Origin: Stackebrandtia nassauensis DSM 44728
GTDB taxonomy: Bacteria > Actinomycetota > Actinomycetes > Mycobacteriales > Micromonosporaceae
Reading direction: 5' to 3'
Length of the DNA stretch: 64,000 bases
NCBI RefSeq assembly: GCF_000024545.1
Contig: NC_013947.1
Location: forward strand, 3,038,001 to 3,102,000
Shown here: positions 1-9,045 of the stretch, one piece after another
How positions within the stretch are numbered: the stretch's first letter is position 1
Layout: each line of letters opens with the position of its first letter
Made by a program: the position numbers and the translations under genes
The notes under the pieces: generated by a model
Databases searched by the model: none
Told to the model about the DNA's origin: nothing
What the model saw: the letters and a program-made list of their open reading frames with translations, nothing else

Positions 1-744
1 GAGGTGCCCGGCATGTGCGGCGTGGTCGAGAACGGCGTGGTCACCGGCAGCTGGGGCTACGAGGCGGGGCAGAGCGGCGTCGGCGACATCTTCGCGTGGT
101 TCACCGACAACCAGCTTCCCGGCCCGTACGGGGTCGCCGCCCGCCGCCGCGGCATCGACCCGCACGAATACCTCAGTGGACTGGCCGCCGCCCAGCCCGT
201 CGGCGGGCACGGGCTGCTGGCCCTGGACTGGCACAGCGGCAACCGTTCGGTGCTGGTCGACCACGAACTGTCCGGCGTCATCCTCGGCCAGACGCTGGCG
301 ACCCGGCCCGAGGACATCTACCGGGCACTGGTGGAGGCGACCGCCTTCGGCACCCGCACCATCGTGGAGGCGTTCGGCAACGCCGGGCTGCCGGTGACCG
401 AACTGGTGGTCGCCGGGGGTCTGCTGAAGAACGAGTTCATCATGCGCACCTACGCCGACGCGTGCGACATGCCACTGTCGATCATCGGCTCCGAACAGGG
501 ACCGGCACTCGGCTCAGCCATCCACGCCGCCGTCGCCGCCGGTGCCTACCCGTCGGTGCGGGCCGCGGCCGAGGTCATGGGCCGCGTCGAACGACGGGTG
601 TACAAGCCGGACCGGCACCGCGCCAAGGCATACGACACCCTGTACGGCGAGTACCAGCGACTGCACGACTACTTCGGACGCGGCGGCAACGACGTGCTGC
701 GCCGGTTGCGCCGGATCCGCAACGAGGCGGGAGCCTCGTCGTGA
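1..744 (+). CDS. araB: Ribulokinase AraB, C-terminal part (cut by left edge)
   Basis: This is the C-terminal ~247 residues of an FGGY-family sugar kinase. The reading frame is open to the first base, so the start lies outside the window and roughly 300 N-terminal residues are missing. The C-terminal ATPase half is recognisable: a VVAGGLLKNE segment followed by a QGPALGSAIHAA segment, as in ribulokinases, which phosphorylate L-ribulose with ATP in the cytoplasm. Assignment to araB rather than another FGGY kinase rests on the next two genes, araD and araA. The stop overlaps the araD GTG start by four bases (GTGA), which indicates translational coupling. Confidence 0.87.
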   Translation, partial: EVPGMCGVVENGVVTGSWGYEAGQSGVGDIFAWFTDNQLPGPYGVAARRRGIDPHEYLSGLAAAQPVGGHGLLALDWHSGNRSVLVDHELSGVILGQTLATRPEDIYRALVEATAFGTRTIVEAFGNAGLPVTELVVAGGLLKNEFIMRTYADACDMPLSIIGSEQGPALGSAIHAAVAAGAYPSVRAAAEVMGRVERRVYKPDRHRAKAYDTLYGEYQRLHDYFGRGGNDVLRRLRRIRNEAGASS

Positions 745-1409
745 CCGCGAGACTCCCCGAAGCCGTGACCGCGCTGCGCGAACAGCTCGTCGGGCTCCAC
801 ACCGAACTCGTCCGCTGGGGCCTGGTGGCCTGGACCGCGGGCAACGTCTCCGCCCGGGTGCCCGGCGCCGACCTGCTGGTGATCAAACCCAGCGGCGTGT
901 CCTACGACGACCTGTCCGCCGAGGCGATCGTGGTGTGCGATCTCAACGGCGACCTGGTCGACGGCGAACTGACACCGTCCAGCGACACCGCCGCACACGC
1001 CTATGTGTACCGACACATGGACGACGTCGGCGGCGTGGTGCACACCCACTCCACCTACGCCTCCGCGTGGGCGGCGCGCGGCGAGCCGGTGCCGTGCGTC
1101 CTGACCGCCATGGCCGACGAGTTCGGCGGCGAGATCCCGGTGGGGCCGTTCGCGTTGATCGGCGACGACTCGATCGGCAAGGGCATCGTGTCCACCCTGG
1201 CCGGACACCGCTCCCCGGCGGTCCTGATGCGCAACCACGGCGTCTTCACCGTCGGACCCGACCCCAAGGCCGCCGTCAAGGCGGCCGTCATGTGCGAGGA
1301 CGTCGCCCGCACCACCCACCTGGCGCGGTCGCTGGGCGAGCCCGTCCCCATCGACCAGTCCGACATCGACCGGCTGCACCAGCGCTACCAGAACGTCTAC
1401 GGCCAGTAA
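741..1409 (+). CDS. araD: L-ribulose-5-phosphate 4-epimerase AraD
   Basis: A 222-residue class II aldolase/epimerase of normal family length. It converts L-ribulose-5-phosphate to D-xylulose-5-phosphate, the last arabinose-specific step before the pentose phosphate pathway. Visible motifs are GNVSAR and KPSGV (phosphate binding), SSDTAAHAYVY, the zinc-binding HTHS pair and a third histidine in MRNHG. The GTG start is fixed by the four-base overlap with araB. The araA start follows the stop by 23 bases. Confidence 0.93.
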   Translation: MTARLPEAVTALREQLVGLHTELVRWGLVAWTAGNVSARVPGADLLVIKPSGVSYDDLSAEAIVVCDLNGDLVDGELTPSSDTAAHAYVYRHMDDVGGVVHTHSTYASAWAARGEPVPCVLTAMADEFGGEIPVGPFALIGDDSIGKGIVSTLAGHRSPAVLMRNHGVFTVGPDPKAAVKAAVMCEDVARTTHLARSLGEPVPIDQSDIDRLHQRYQNVYGQ

Positions 1410-1432
1410 TCCTCGACAAGGGAGTCACCGTC

Positions 1433-2833
1433 TTGAAGCCAGCACGCAGACCACGCATCGGGATCCTCGGCATCATGCAGGACCTGTACGACCACATGAT
1501 TCCCGGCATCACCGAGCGGCAGGGCCGTTACGCCGCCGACATCGCGCACCGGCTGTCCGAGCACGCCGACTTCGAGGTGGCGCCGCCGGTCAAGGACCGC
1601 GCCGACGCCGAGTCGGCGATGCGCCGCTTCGCCGACTCCGATCTGGACGGTGTGCTGGTGACCATGCTGACCTACGGCCCCGCGATGCGGGTGGCCCGGC
1701 TGTTCAACGAGAACCGGATGCCGGTGTGCCTGGCCAACATCCAGCCCGAAGCCGCCGTCACACCCGCCTGGGACATGGCCGACATGACCTACAACCAGGG
1801 CATCCACGGCGCCCAGGACACCGCCAACGCGATGGTGCGGGCCGGACGCCGCTTCGCGGTCATCACCGAGGACTGGCGCTCGGCGGACTTCGCCGTCCGG
1901 TTCGACCGCTGGGCGCGGGCGGCCAGCGCCGTCACCGCCTGGCGGTCGCTGAAGATCGGCGTGTTCGGGTACGCGATGAACGACATGGGCGACATCCGCG
2001 TCGACGAGAACGCGCTGCTGCGCACCCTCGGCCCCGAGATCAGCGCCATCGCGCCGGGCGAACTGTGGCGGGGCATGCGAGCCGTGACCGACGAGGCCAT
2101 TGCCGCGTTGCGGGCCTTCGAGGACGAGCGCTTCGAGATCGACCCGAAACTGTCCGATGAGGAACGCGACGACCACGCCCGGATGCAGCTGGCCATCGAG
2201 TCGATCCTCGTCGACGGCGGGTACGCCGCCTACTCGACCCACTTCGACGCCATCGGTGAGGACGGCCGCTTCGACCGGCTGCCGCTGGCCGCCGCGTCCA
2301 GTCTCATGGCCGCCGGATACGGCTACGGTGCCGAGGGCGACGCGATGGCCGCCGCCATGGTCCACGCCGGACACCAGCTCATCGGCGACGGCCACTTCAC
2401 CGAGATGTACGCCATGGACTTCCCGTCGGAGTCGATCCTGATGAGCCACATGGGGGAGGGCAACTGGCGCATCGCCCGCGACGACGAACCGGTCCGGCTG
2501 ATCAAACGACCGCTGGGCATCGGCAAACTCGCCGACCCGCCGACCTTCCTGTTCCGCTACCAACCCGGGCCGGCCACCCTGGCCAGCCTGGTGTCGCTGG
2601 GCGGCAACCGGTTCCGGCTCGTCGTGTCCGAAGGGGAAGTCCTCGACGGCCAGGTGCTCCCGGCCCTGGAGATGCCCTACGGCCAGTTCGCGCCGACCAG
2701 CGGACTGCGCGCCTGCATGGACGGCTGGCTGCGCGCCGGGGGCACCCACCACCAGGTGATGAACCTGGGCCATCGCTCCCGCGACTGGGAGGCGTTCGCC
2801 GAACTCGCCGACATCGACATCGTCCACGTCTAG
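1433..2833 (+). CDS. araA: L-arabinose isomerase AraA
   Basis: A 466-residue enzyme expected to isomerise L-arabinose to L-ribulose using a divalent metal. Metal and catalytic residues appear in the expected order: Glu in GAEGDAM, Glu in FTEMYAM, His in MSHMGEGN and His in GGTHHQV, matching E306/E333/H350/H450 of E. coli AraA. The start chosen is TTG because it is the first start after the upstream stop with an AAGGGAG ribosome site at 1418-1424, and the Rossmann-like [15 protein letters not shown] begins right after it. The protein is slightly shorter than E. coli AraA (500 residues), and the N-terminal half resembles the DLYDHMIPG subgroup. Confidence 0.88.
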   Translation: MKPARRPRIGILGIMQDLYDHMIPGITERQGRYAADIAHRLSEHADFEVAPPVKDRADAESAMRRFADSDLDGVLVTMLTYGPAMRVARLFNENRMPVCLANIQPEAAVTPAWDMADMTYNQGIHGAQDTANAMVRAGRRFAVITEDWRSADFAVRFDRWARAASAVTAWRSLKIGVFGYAMNDMGDIRVDENALLRTLGPEISAIAPGELWRGMRAVTDEAIAALRAFEDERFEIDPKLSDEERDDHARMQLAIESILVDGGYAAYSTHFDAIGEDGRFDRLPLAAASSLMAAGYGYGAEGDAMAAAMVHAGHQLIGDGHFTEMYAMDFPSESILMSHMGEGNWRIARDDEPVRLIKRPLGIGKLADPPTFLFRYQPGPATLASLVSLGGNRFRLVVSEGEVLDGQVLPALEMPYGQFAPTSGLRACMDGWLRAGGTHHQVMNLGHRSRDWEAFAELADIDIVHV

Positions 2834-2870
2834 CCACTCCACGCCAACCACCCCCCGAAGGAGCAATCCC

Positions 2871-3950
2871 GTGAACCTCAACCGAAGAAGCCTTCTGACC
2901 TCGGCCGCCGGTCTCAGCACCCTCGCCGTGCTGGCCGCGTGCGGCGGCGCCGGTTCCGAGAAGGGCACCGTCGGCATCGCCATGCCCACCAAGTCCTCCG
3001 AGCGCTGGATCGCCGACGGCGACAACATGGTGGCCGCCTTCAAGAAGGCCGGATTCGACACCGACCTGCAGTACGCCGAGGACGTCATCGAAACCCAGGT
3101 CTCCCAGATCGAGAACATGATCACCAAGGGCGTCAAGGCCTTGGTGATCGCCCCGGTCGACAACACCTCGCTCACCGGCGCGCTGCAACAGGCCGCCGAC
3201 GCCGGTATCAAGGTCATCTCCTACGACCGGCTCATCCGCGAGACCGACAACGTCGACTACTACGCCACCTTCGACAACTTCAAGGTCGGCGAACTGCAAG
3301 GCGGCTACATCGAGGAGAAACTCAAACTCGCCGACGGCGAGGGCCCGTACAACATCGAACTGTTCGCCGGTTCGGCCGACGACAACAACACCGCCTACTT
3401 CTTCGACGGCGCCATGTCGAAACTCAAGCCGTACATCAAGTCCAAGAAGCTGGTCGTCCGCAGCGGACAGACCGACATGGACGACGTGACCACGCTGCGC
3501 TGGAACGGCGAGACCGCGCAGTCGCGAATGGAGAACATCCTCAACGCCAACTACGGCGACGAACGCGTCGACGCGGTCCTGTCGCCCTACGACGGCATCA
3601 GCCTGGGCATCATCGCCGCGCTGCAAAGCGACGGCTACGGCGAAGGAGACAAACCGCTGCCCGTGGTCACCGGCCAGGACGCCGAGATCGCGTCGGTCAA
3701 GTCGATCCTCGCTGGGGAACAGACCCAGACCGTCTACAAGGACACCCGCAAGCTGGCCAAGCTCGCCGTCGAGATGACCTCGGCGGCCATCGACGGCAAG
3801 AAGGCCAAGACCAACGACACCGAGTCCTACGACAACGGCAAGAAGGTCGTCCCGGCGTACCTGCTCAAACCGGTGTCGGTCGACAAGGACAACGTCGAGG
3901 AAGCCCTCGTCGAGACCAAGCAGTACACGAAGAAGCAGCTGGGGCTGTGA
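2871..3950 (+). CDS. chvE: Monosaccharide ABC transporter substrate-binding lipoprotein (ChvE type)
   Basis: A 359-residue periplasmic-binding-protein-like lipoprotein. The N-terminus has a twin arginine (NRRSLL), a hydrophobic stretch and a lipobox LAAC near residue 24, so it is probably exported (possibly by Tat) and anchored by a lipidated Cys. The mature part follows the ChvE/XylF sugar-binding pattern, with [14 protein letters not shown] and VVTGQDAE segments. GTG start with AAGGAG at 2858-2863. It captures sugar for the ATPase and permease encoded directly downstream. Arabinose as ligand is inferred from the operon. Confidence 0.87.
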   Translation: MNLNRRSLLTSAAGLSTLAVLAACGGAGSEKGTVGIAMPTKSSERWIADGDNMVAAFKKAGFDTDLQYAEDVIETQVSQIENMITKGVKALVIAPVDNTSLTGALQQAADAGIKVISYDRLIRETDNVDYYATFDNFKVGELQGGYIEEKLKLADGEGPYNIELFAGSADDNNTAYFFDGAMSKLKPYIKSKKLVVRSGQTDMDDVTTLRWNGETAQSRMENILNANYGDERVDAVLSPYDGISLGIIAALQSDGYGEGDKPLPVVTGQDAEIASVKSILAGEQTQTVYKDTRKLAKLAVEMTSAAIDGKKAKTNDTESYDNGKKVVPAYLLKPVSVDKDNVEEALVETKQYTKKQLGL

Positions 3951-3979
3951 CGAGGGCCCGAACGGACAGGTGAACCCGA

Positions 3980-5530
3980 ATGACGCGGAACATCCTGCGA
4001 ATGCGGGGAATCGGCAAGGAATTCCCCGGCGTCCGCGCCCTCGACGACGTCAACCTGGACGTCAGGCGCGGCGAGATCCACGCCCTCGTCGGCGAGAACG
4101 GCGCCGGGAAGTCCACTTTGATGAAGGTCCTCAGCGGCGTCTACCGGTACGGCGAGTACACCGGTGAGATCCTCCTGGACGACAAACCGGCGCGGTTCAA
4201 GGACATCCGTGGTTCCGAGGCCGCCGGGATCGTCATCATCCACCAGGAACTGGCGCTGATTCCGCAACTGTCCATCGCCGAGAACATCTTCCTGGGCAAC
4301 GAACGGTCCCACACCGGAATCGTCGACTGGCGCGCCACCAACCTCGCCGCCCAGGAGCTCATGGCCACGGTGGGGCTTCGGGCCGACCCGCAGGCACTGG
4401 TGTCGGGCATCGGCGTCGGCAAGCAGCAACTGGTCGAGATCGCCAAGGCGCTGTCGAAGAACGTGCGGCTGCTGATCCTCGACGAACCCACCGCCGCCCT
4501 CAACGAGACCGACAGCGCCAACCTGCTGCGGCTGCTGGAACGCCTGCGGGAACAGGGAATCACCTGCATCCTCATCTCGCACAAGCTCGGCGAGGTGCTG
4601 TCGGTGGCCGACTCGATCACGATCCTGCGCGACGGGAAGACGATCGAGACCCTCGACGTCGGCACCGACGAGGTCGACGAGGACCGCATCATCAAGGCGA
4701 TGGTGGGCCGGGACCTGGAACACCGGTTCCCGCCCCGGCGCCCCGACATCGGCGAGGTGCTGTTCGAGATCCGGGACTGGAACGTGTTCCACCCCGAACA
4801 CGGTGACCGCAAACTGGTACACGACGCGAACCTGCGGTTCCGGCGCGGCGAGATCGTCGGCCTGGCCGGGCTGATGGGCGCCGGACGCACCGAACTGGCG
4901 ATGAGTGTCTACGGACGCTCGTACGGCGACAGGATCTCCGGCGAGGTCCGCAAGCACGGCAGACCGATCCGGGTCCACACCGTCGCCGAGGCCATCCGCA
5001 ACGGCATCGCCTACGTCACCGAGGACCGCAAGCAGTACGGCCTGCTGCTGGAGGAGGACATCCGCCGCAACATCACCCTCGCCGACCTGCGGCAGGTCTC
5101 CAAACGCTCCATCATCGACGTCCACAAGGAAGTCATCGAGGTGGAACGGCTGCGCGATCGACTGCGCATCAAGACACCCACCATCTCCCAGAAGGCCAGG
5201 AACCTGTCGGGAGGCAACCAGCAGAAGGTCGTCCTCGGCAAGGCGGTGTTCTCCCGCCCCGAACTGCTGATCCTGGACGAACCGACGCGCGGCATCGACG
5301 TCGGCGCCAAGTACGAGATCTACACGATCATCCACCAGCTCGCCGCCGAGGGGAAGGCCGTGCTGGTCATCTCCTCGGAACTGCCGGAACTACTGGGACT
5401 GTGCGATCGCGTCTACGCGATGAACCAGGGCCGCATCACCGGTGAGCTACCCCGCGAAGCCGCCACTCAGGAAGAGGTAATGAGGTTGATGACCAACAGC
5501 CCGGCCACGGCCAAGGCGGTGGAGAAATGA
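3980..5530 (+). CDS. mmsA: Monosaccharide ABC transporter ATP-binding protein (MmsA/GguA)
   Basis: A 516-residue protein with two fused nucleotide-binding domains, as in ribose/xylose-type importers. The first has Walker [10 protein letters not shown] at residues 38-46, a degenerate signature around [13 protein letters not shown] and Walker [12 protein letters not shown]. The second has a degenerate Walker A ([10 protein letters not shown]), a canonical signature LSGGNQQK and Walker [14 protein letters not shown]. This asymmetry is normal for the family. It powers uptake by the neighbouring permease; its TGA overlaps the permease ATG by four bases. Confidence 0.93.
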   Translation: MTRNILRMRGIGKEFPGVRALDDVNLDVRRGEIHALVGENGAGKSTLMKVLSGVYRYGEYTGEILLDDKPARFKDIRGSEAAGIVIIHQELALIPQLSIAENIFLGNERSHTGIVDWRATNLAAQELMATVGLRADPQALVSGIGVGKQQLVEIAKALSKNVRLLILDEPTAALNETDSANLLRLLERLREQGITCILISHKLGEVLSVADSITILRDGKTIETLDVGTDEVDEDRIIKAMVGRDLEHRFPPRRPDIGEVLFEIRDWNVFHPEHGDRKLVHDANLRFRRGEIVGLAGLMGAGRTELAMSVYGRSYGDRISGEVRKHGRPIRVHTVAEAIRNGIAYVTEDRKQYGLLLEEDIRRNITLADLRQVSKRSIIDVHKEVIEVERLRDRLRIKTPTISQKARNLSGGNQQKVVLGKAVFSRPELLILDEPTRGIDVGAKYEIYTIIHQLAAEGKAVLVISSELPELLGLCDRVYAMNQGRITGELPREAATQEEVMRLMTNSPATAKAVEK

Positions 5531-6753
5531 GCAAACTGGACGAACCCGACACCGTCGAGGCACCGGTGCTCGCCACCCCGAGCGTGTGGTCGGCGATCCG
5601 GGAATCGTTGCGCGGCAACCTGCGCCAGTACGGGATGATCGTCGCGCTGGTGCTGATCGCGCTGCTGTTCCAGGCGATGACCTACCAGTACAACGGCGGC
5701 ATCCTGACCCCGGTCAACATCACCAACCTGATCATGCAGAACGGCCACATCCTGATCCTCGCGATCGGGATGATGCTGGTCATCATCAACGGCCACATCG
5801 ACCTGTCGGTCGGTTCGGTGGCCGCCTTCGTCGGCGCCGTCACCGGTGTCCTCATCGTGCAGTGGCAGCTGCCGTGGCCGCTGGTCGTGGTCGTCGCGCT
5901 GGTACTCGGAGGTCTTATCGGCGCCTGGCAGGGCTTCTGGATCGCCTACATGCGCATCCCGGCGTTCATCGTGACCCTCGGCGGCATGCTGCTGTTCCGG
6001 GGACTGGCACAGCGAGTGCTGGACGGCCAGACCGTCGCCGGATTCCCCGACGGCTTCCTGCAACTGGCCCGCGGCTACCTGCCCGGCGGCGAGGGCCTGC
6101 ACGTGCCGACCGTCGCGCTCGGCCTCCTCGCCGCCGGTGTGGTGGTGTGGCTGGAATGGCGCGGCCAGCAGCAGCGGGTCGCCTATGGACTCCCCACCGG
6201 ACCCAGCGTGCTGTTCTGGCTGCGGGTGGCCGCGCTGGCCGTCGTCATCAACGCCTTCTGCGTGACACTGGCGCTCCACAGGGGACTGCCGGTGCTGGGT
6301 CTGATCCTCATCGCGTTGATCGTCGTCTACTCGTTCGTGATGAACAAGGCCGTCGTGGGACGCCAGATCTACGCCGTGGGCGGCAACGAGAAGGCCGCGC
6401 TGCTGTCGGGTGTCAAGACCAAACGCAACACCTTCTGGGTGTTCGTCAACATGGGCGCCCTGGCCGCGCTGGCCGGGGTCATCTTCATGGCGCGACTGAC
6501 CTCGGTGTCGCCCAAGGCCGGGGTGAACTTCGAACTGGACGCCATCGCGGCGGCCTTCGTCGGCGGGGCCTCGGCTTCGGGCGGCATCGGCACCGTCGTG
6601 GGCGCCATCGTCGGCGCGCTGGTCATGGGTGTCATGAACATGGGCATGTCCATCCTGGGGCTGAGCCCGGACTGGCAGCAGGCCATCAAGGGCGTGGTGC
6701 TGCTGCTGGCCGTCGCCTTCGACGTCTACAACAAGAAGCGGGTGAAGTCCTGA
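5527..6753 (+). CDS. mmsB: Monosaccharide ABC transporter permease (MmsB/GguB)
   Basis: A 408-residue integral membrane permease of the BPD_transp_2 family with about ten hydrophobic segments. Family markers include [32 protein letters not shown], the [13 protein letters not shown] loop that contacts the ATPase, and the glycine-rich [16 protein letters not shown] stretch. It starts inside the stop of the ATPase gene (ATGA) and closes the arabinose operon. The gene converges on the LacI repressor gene, with only 58 bases between the two stops and no long terminator stem seen there. Confidence 0.92.
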   Translation: MSKLDEPDTVEAPVLATPSVWSAIRESLRGNLRQYGMIVALVLIALLFQAMTYQYNGGILTPVNITNLIMQNGHILILAIGMMLVIINGHIDLSVGSVAAFVGAVTGVLIVQWQLPWPLVVVVALVLGGLIGAWQGFWIAYMRIPAFIVTLGGMLLFRGLAQRVLDGQTVAGFPDGFLQLARGYLPGGEGLHVPTVALGLLAAGVVVWLEWRGQQQRVAYGLPTGPSVLFWLRVAALAVVINAFCVTLALHRGLPVLGLILIALIVVYSFVMNKAVVGRQIYAVGGNEKAALLSGVKTKRNTFWVFVNMGALAALAGVIFMARLTSVSPKAGVNFELDAIAAAFVGGASASGGIGTVVGAIVGALVMGVMNMGMSILGLSPDWQQAIKGVVLLLAVAFDVYNKKRVKS

Positions 6754-6811
6754 TTGACCGGTGGTCCGGTGGGAGCGGCGGCGGCCGGGACGTCCGCCCA
6801 CCGGGCCACCC

Positions 6812-7834
6812 CTATCGTTTCGGCGCGCCGGTGCTCTCGCGCACCACGAGCGTCGAGGCGATCGGCTCCGGACGCGGGTCGCTGTCACCGTCCAGAATCG
6901 CCAGCAGGGTCGCGATCGCGGTGCGCCCCATCTCGTCGAAGTCCTGCCGGATCGTCGTCAGCGGCGGCGACAGGAACGGGGCCTCGGGGATGTCGTCGAA
7001 GCCGACCACGCTGACGTCGTCGGGGACCCGCAGTCCCTTCTCGTAGAAGGCCCGCAGCATGCCCAGCGCCATCTGGTCGTTGGCGGCGAACACGGCGGTG
7101 ACGTCGGGCTGTGCCGCCAGCATCGCACCCGCCGCGTACCCGGACCGGGCGCTCCAGTCGCCGGTGATGACCGGCGGCTCCACGGCGCCGTGCCGCTCCA
7201 GGATCGAACGCCAGCCCTCGATGCGGTCGCGGGCCTCCAGCCAGTCGCCGGGGCCGGACACGTGCCACACGGTCTTGTGCCCCAGTTCGAGCAGGTGAGC
7301 TGTGGCCTGGGCGGCGCCACCGACCTGGTCCACCGACACCGCGGGCAGGCCGCTGTCGGGTCCACACTCCACGGCCACCGCCGTCAGGTTCCTGGGCATG
7401 CTGTGCAGCGCCGAGCTGACCGCGGTCTGCGGTGCGATGATGACGATGCCGCTGACCCCCTGGTTCGCCAGCGTGTTCGCCGCCTCCACCACACTGGAGC
7501 GATCCAGTTTCTCCAGCGTGGCGATGCTGACGCCGTACCCCTTGGCGCGGGCGGCGCGTTCGATGCCCAGCAGCGTCGAGGCCGGTCCGAACAGGATGGT
7601 GTCGAAGGTGATGACGCCGATCATCGTGGACCGTCGGCTGACCAGCCCGCGCGCCATCGCGTTGGGCCGGTAGTCGAGCTCCTCGATGGCGCGCAGCACC
7701 CGCTCCCGGGTCTCGGGCCGCACCTGCGAACTGTCGTGCAGCACCCGCGAGACGGTCTGGTGGGACACGCCCGCGAGCCGGGCCACGTCGGTCATGACCG
7801 CGGGCCGTTTACCGGCGGGCGAAGCTGTCGTCAC
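6812..7834 (-). CDS. LacI-family transcriptional repressor, probably of the arabinose operon
   Basis: A 340-residue LacI/GalR regulator. The N-terminal helix-turn-helix and hinge are clear (VMTDVARLAGVSHQTVSRVL, then DYRPNAMARGLVSRRS), followed by a periplasmic-binding-protein-like sugar-sensing domain (FAANDQMALGMLRAF, VGFDDIPEAPFLSPPLTT). Two GTG codons lie in frame at the start. The second is chosen because GAGGAG lies six bases before it, while the first overlaps that site. The gene is convergent to the transporter operon and has a LacI-type operator in its own leader, so autoregulation is likely. Control of araBDA is inferred from position. Confidence 0.9.
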   Translation of the reverse strand: MTTASPAGKRPAVMTDVARLAGVSHQTVSRVLHDSSQVRPETRERVLRAIEELDYRPNAMARGLVSRRSTMIGVITFDTILFGPASTLLGIERAARAKGYGVSIATLEKLDRSSVVEAANTLANQGVSGIVIIAPQTAVSSALHSMPRNLTAVAVECGPDSGLPAVSVDQVGGAAQATAHLLELGHKTVWHVSGPGDWLEARDRIEGWRSILERHGAVEPPVITGDWSARSGYAAGAMLAAQPDVTAVFAANDQMALGMLRAFYEKGLRVPDDVSVVGFDDIPEAPFLSPPLTTIRQDFDEMGRTAIATLLAILDGDSDPRPEPIASTLVVRESTGAPKR

Positions 7835-7874
7835 GGGCACTCCTCGGTTGTCGGCCGCTGTCGGCTCGACCCAT

Positions 7875-7886
7875 GTTAACGCTAAC
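7875..7886. promoter_or_regulatory. LacI-type operator upstream of the repressor gene
   Basis: GTTAACGCTAAC is an inverted repeat (GTTA, four bases, TAAC) centred on a CG step. It lies 41 bases upstream of the repressor's start codon. This matches the general actinobacterial LacI operator form (TGTTAGCGCTAACA-like). It is the only such site visible here; the operon's own promoter lies left of the window. Confidence 0.7.
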
Positions 7887-8009
7887 GTGCGGCGACGGTT
7901 CCACGCGGCGAGGTTTTCGTCCGGCCGCCGTGGGCCGGGTAAACGTGTTGCCGTCGCCCACGGCCACACCGTACTGTTGCGAGTCGCCGAAGTGGAGAGG
8001 CAGGTGTAT

Positions 8010-8747
8010 ATGACGAAGCTCAACCAGATCATCGCGGTCGAGAAGAGCGTGAAGGCCAAGGCACAGGGTGCTTTGAGCGCCGCGGGCCGGGAACTGTCCA
8101 AACAGCCGCTGCTGTCGGGTATCTCCCGGACGTACCAGCCCAAGGACGAGGAGGGCGAACAGCTGCCCCCGGAGTCGACGAAGGTGCAGGTGCGCGCGGA
8201 GGACACGCTGCGGTCGATCGCGGCCAGCCTGTCCCGGCTGTTCGACGTCACCGGCGCCAAGGACGCGACCAACAACATCGCCACCGCGGACGTCACGATC
8301 GACGACGAGGTGCTGCTGGCCGAGGTCCCCGTGACCTACCTGCTGTTCCTGGAGAAGCAACTGGCCGAACTGCACGGTTTCATCAAGACGCTTCCGGTGC
8401 TGGACGCGGCGGAGTCGTGGACGTTCAACGACTCGGCCGACTGCTTCGCCACCGAACCGGTGCGCACGATCCGCACCAAGAAGGTGCCGCGCAACCACGT
8501 CAAGGCCGAGGCCACCGAAAAGCACCCGGCCCAGGTCGAGGTGTACCACGAAGACGTGACGATCGGTTACTGGAACACGGTGAAGTTCTCCGGCGCGATC
8601 CCGGCCAAGCGGGTGTCGCAGCTGCTGGACCGGGTCGAGAAGCTGCAGCACGCGGTGAAGTTCGCCCGTGAGGAGGCCAACGCCACCGAGGTCGTCGACT
8701 ACAAGGTGGGGGACAAGGTGTTCGGTTACCTGTTCGGCAACGGGTAG
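8010..8747 (+). CDS. Conserved actinobacterial protein of unknown function
   Basis: A 245-residue soluble protein that I recognise only as a conserved actinobacterial hypothetical. It is highly charged. It carries a YQPKDEEGEQLPPEST stretch near residue 45, a VTYLLFLEKQLAELH segment and a basic region TIRTKKVPRNHVKAEATEKHPAQ, and ends in a LLDRVEKLQHAVKFAREEAN helix. No signal peptide or membrane segment is visible. ATG start with GGAGAGG at 7994-8000. It is read away from the LacI gene. Long antisense frames cover the locus but have no family features. Function unknown. Confidence 0.85.
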   Translation: MTKLNQIIAVEKSVKAKAQGALSAAGRELSKQPLLSGISRTYQPKDEEGEQLPPESTKVQVRAEDTLRSIAASLSRLFDVTGAKDATNNIATADVTIDDEVLLAEVPVTYLLFLEKQLAELHGFIKTLPVLDAAESWTFNDSADCFATEPVRTIRTKKVPRNHVKAEATEKHPAQVEVYHEDVTIGYWNTVKFSGAIPAKRVSQLLDRVEKLQHAVKFAREEANATEVVDYKVGDKVFGYLFGNG

Positions 8748-8758
8748 CCTTCGAGACT

Positions 8759-8783
8759 CCTCCGGGCCGCTAAAGCCCGGAGG
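8759..8783 (+). promoter_or_regulatory. Perfect 9-bp hairpin that hides a Shine-Dalgarno sequence
   Basis: CCTCCGGGC (8759-8767) and GCCCGGAGG (8775-8783) form a perfect 9-bp stem with a 7-base loop, starting 12 bases after the preceding stop codon. It could be a terminator of that gene, but no T-run follows. Its 3' arm contains GGAGG placed five bases before an ATG at 8789, so it could equally mask translation of the small frame that follows or form the 5' end of the structured RNA downstream. Confidence 0.6.
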
Positions 8784-8788
8784 TGCGC

Positions 8789-8863
8789 ATGGAGCGCAAG
8801 CTGAAACTAAGGTTCAGACTGATCGCGGCCAAACCGCCGCGCAGACTCAGATTCTCGCTCTAG
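8789..8863 (+). CDS. Possible 24-residue basic leader peptide
   Basis: An ATG preceded by GGAGG at five bases opens a 24-codon frame ending in TAG. The peptide is strongly basic (about nine Lys/Arg) and ends RRLRFSL. Four of its six Arg codons are AGG or AGA and one Leu codon is CTA, all rare in such GC-rich genomes, which would suit a stalling leader or may mean that it is not translated. The Shine-Dalgarno is locked in the 8759-8783 stem and the ATG sits in the loop of a second hairpin (TGCGC/GCGCA). It may simply be part of the structured RNA. Confidence 0.3.
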   Translation: MERKLKLRFRLIAAKPPRRLRFSL

Positions 8864-8914
8864 ATTCAGCATTCGCCGCTTCGGCGTCGAAGCGATCGTG
8901 TGCCTGCCTTGGGA

Positions 8915-8986
8915 CCTCGTCATTGCTGGTTCGAGTCCGGCCCGGGCCTCCACAGTGGCCCGGTGGCGTAATGGAAACGCGCGAGG
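8915..8986 (+). tRNA. Circularly permuted tRNA-like gene (3' half precedes 5' half)
   Basis: 3' half, in order: anticodon-stem strand CCTCG 8915-8919, variable loop 8920-8924, T stem GCTGG, T loop TTCGAGT (8930-8936), CCGGC, acceptor strand CCGGGCC 8942-8948, T73 and CCA 8950-8952. After four bases (CAGT) comes the 5' half: acceptor GGCCCGG 8957-8963, TG, D stem GCGT/ACGC with loop AATGGAA 8970-8976, G26, then CGAGG 8982-8986. Acceptor (7 bp), D (4 bp) and anticodon (5 bp) stems are perfect; the T stem has one G-U. U8-A14, A15-U48 and G18G19 are present. The amino acid is unknown: U73, G2:C71 and C3:G70 recall tRNA-Cys, while joining the loop ends would give a Pro-like loop. Confidence 0.7.
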
Positions 8987-9045
8987 CTAGTAGCAGCCTG
9001 ACAGCACACTTAAACGACTCGACGCCGCCATACAGGTGGCATATG

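Noticed and set aside
1397-3217. 606-residue antisense frame opposite araA
   Set aside because: Shadow of the high-GC third-codon bias. No family motifs, and it overlaps well-supported genes. The same applies to the other long antisense frames in the window.
8784-9045. Permuted group I or group II self-splicing intron around the tRNA halves
   Set aside because: No P7/R-S core pair, no terminal G before the 3' half in a consistent register, no U-G at the 5' junction, and no domain V. The flanking helices leave no space for P7-P9.
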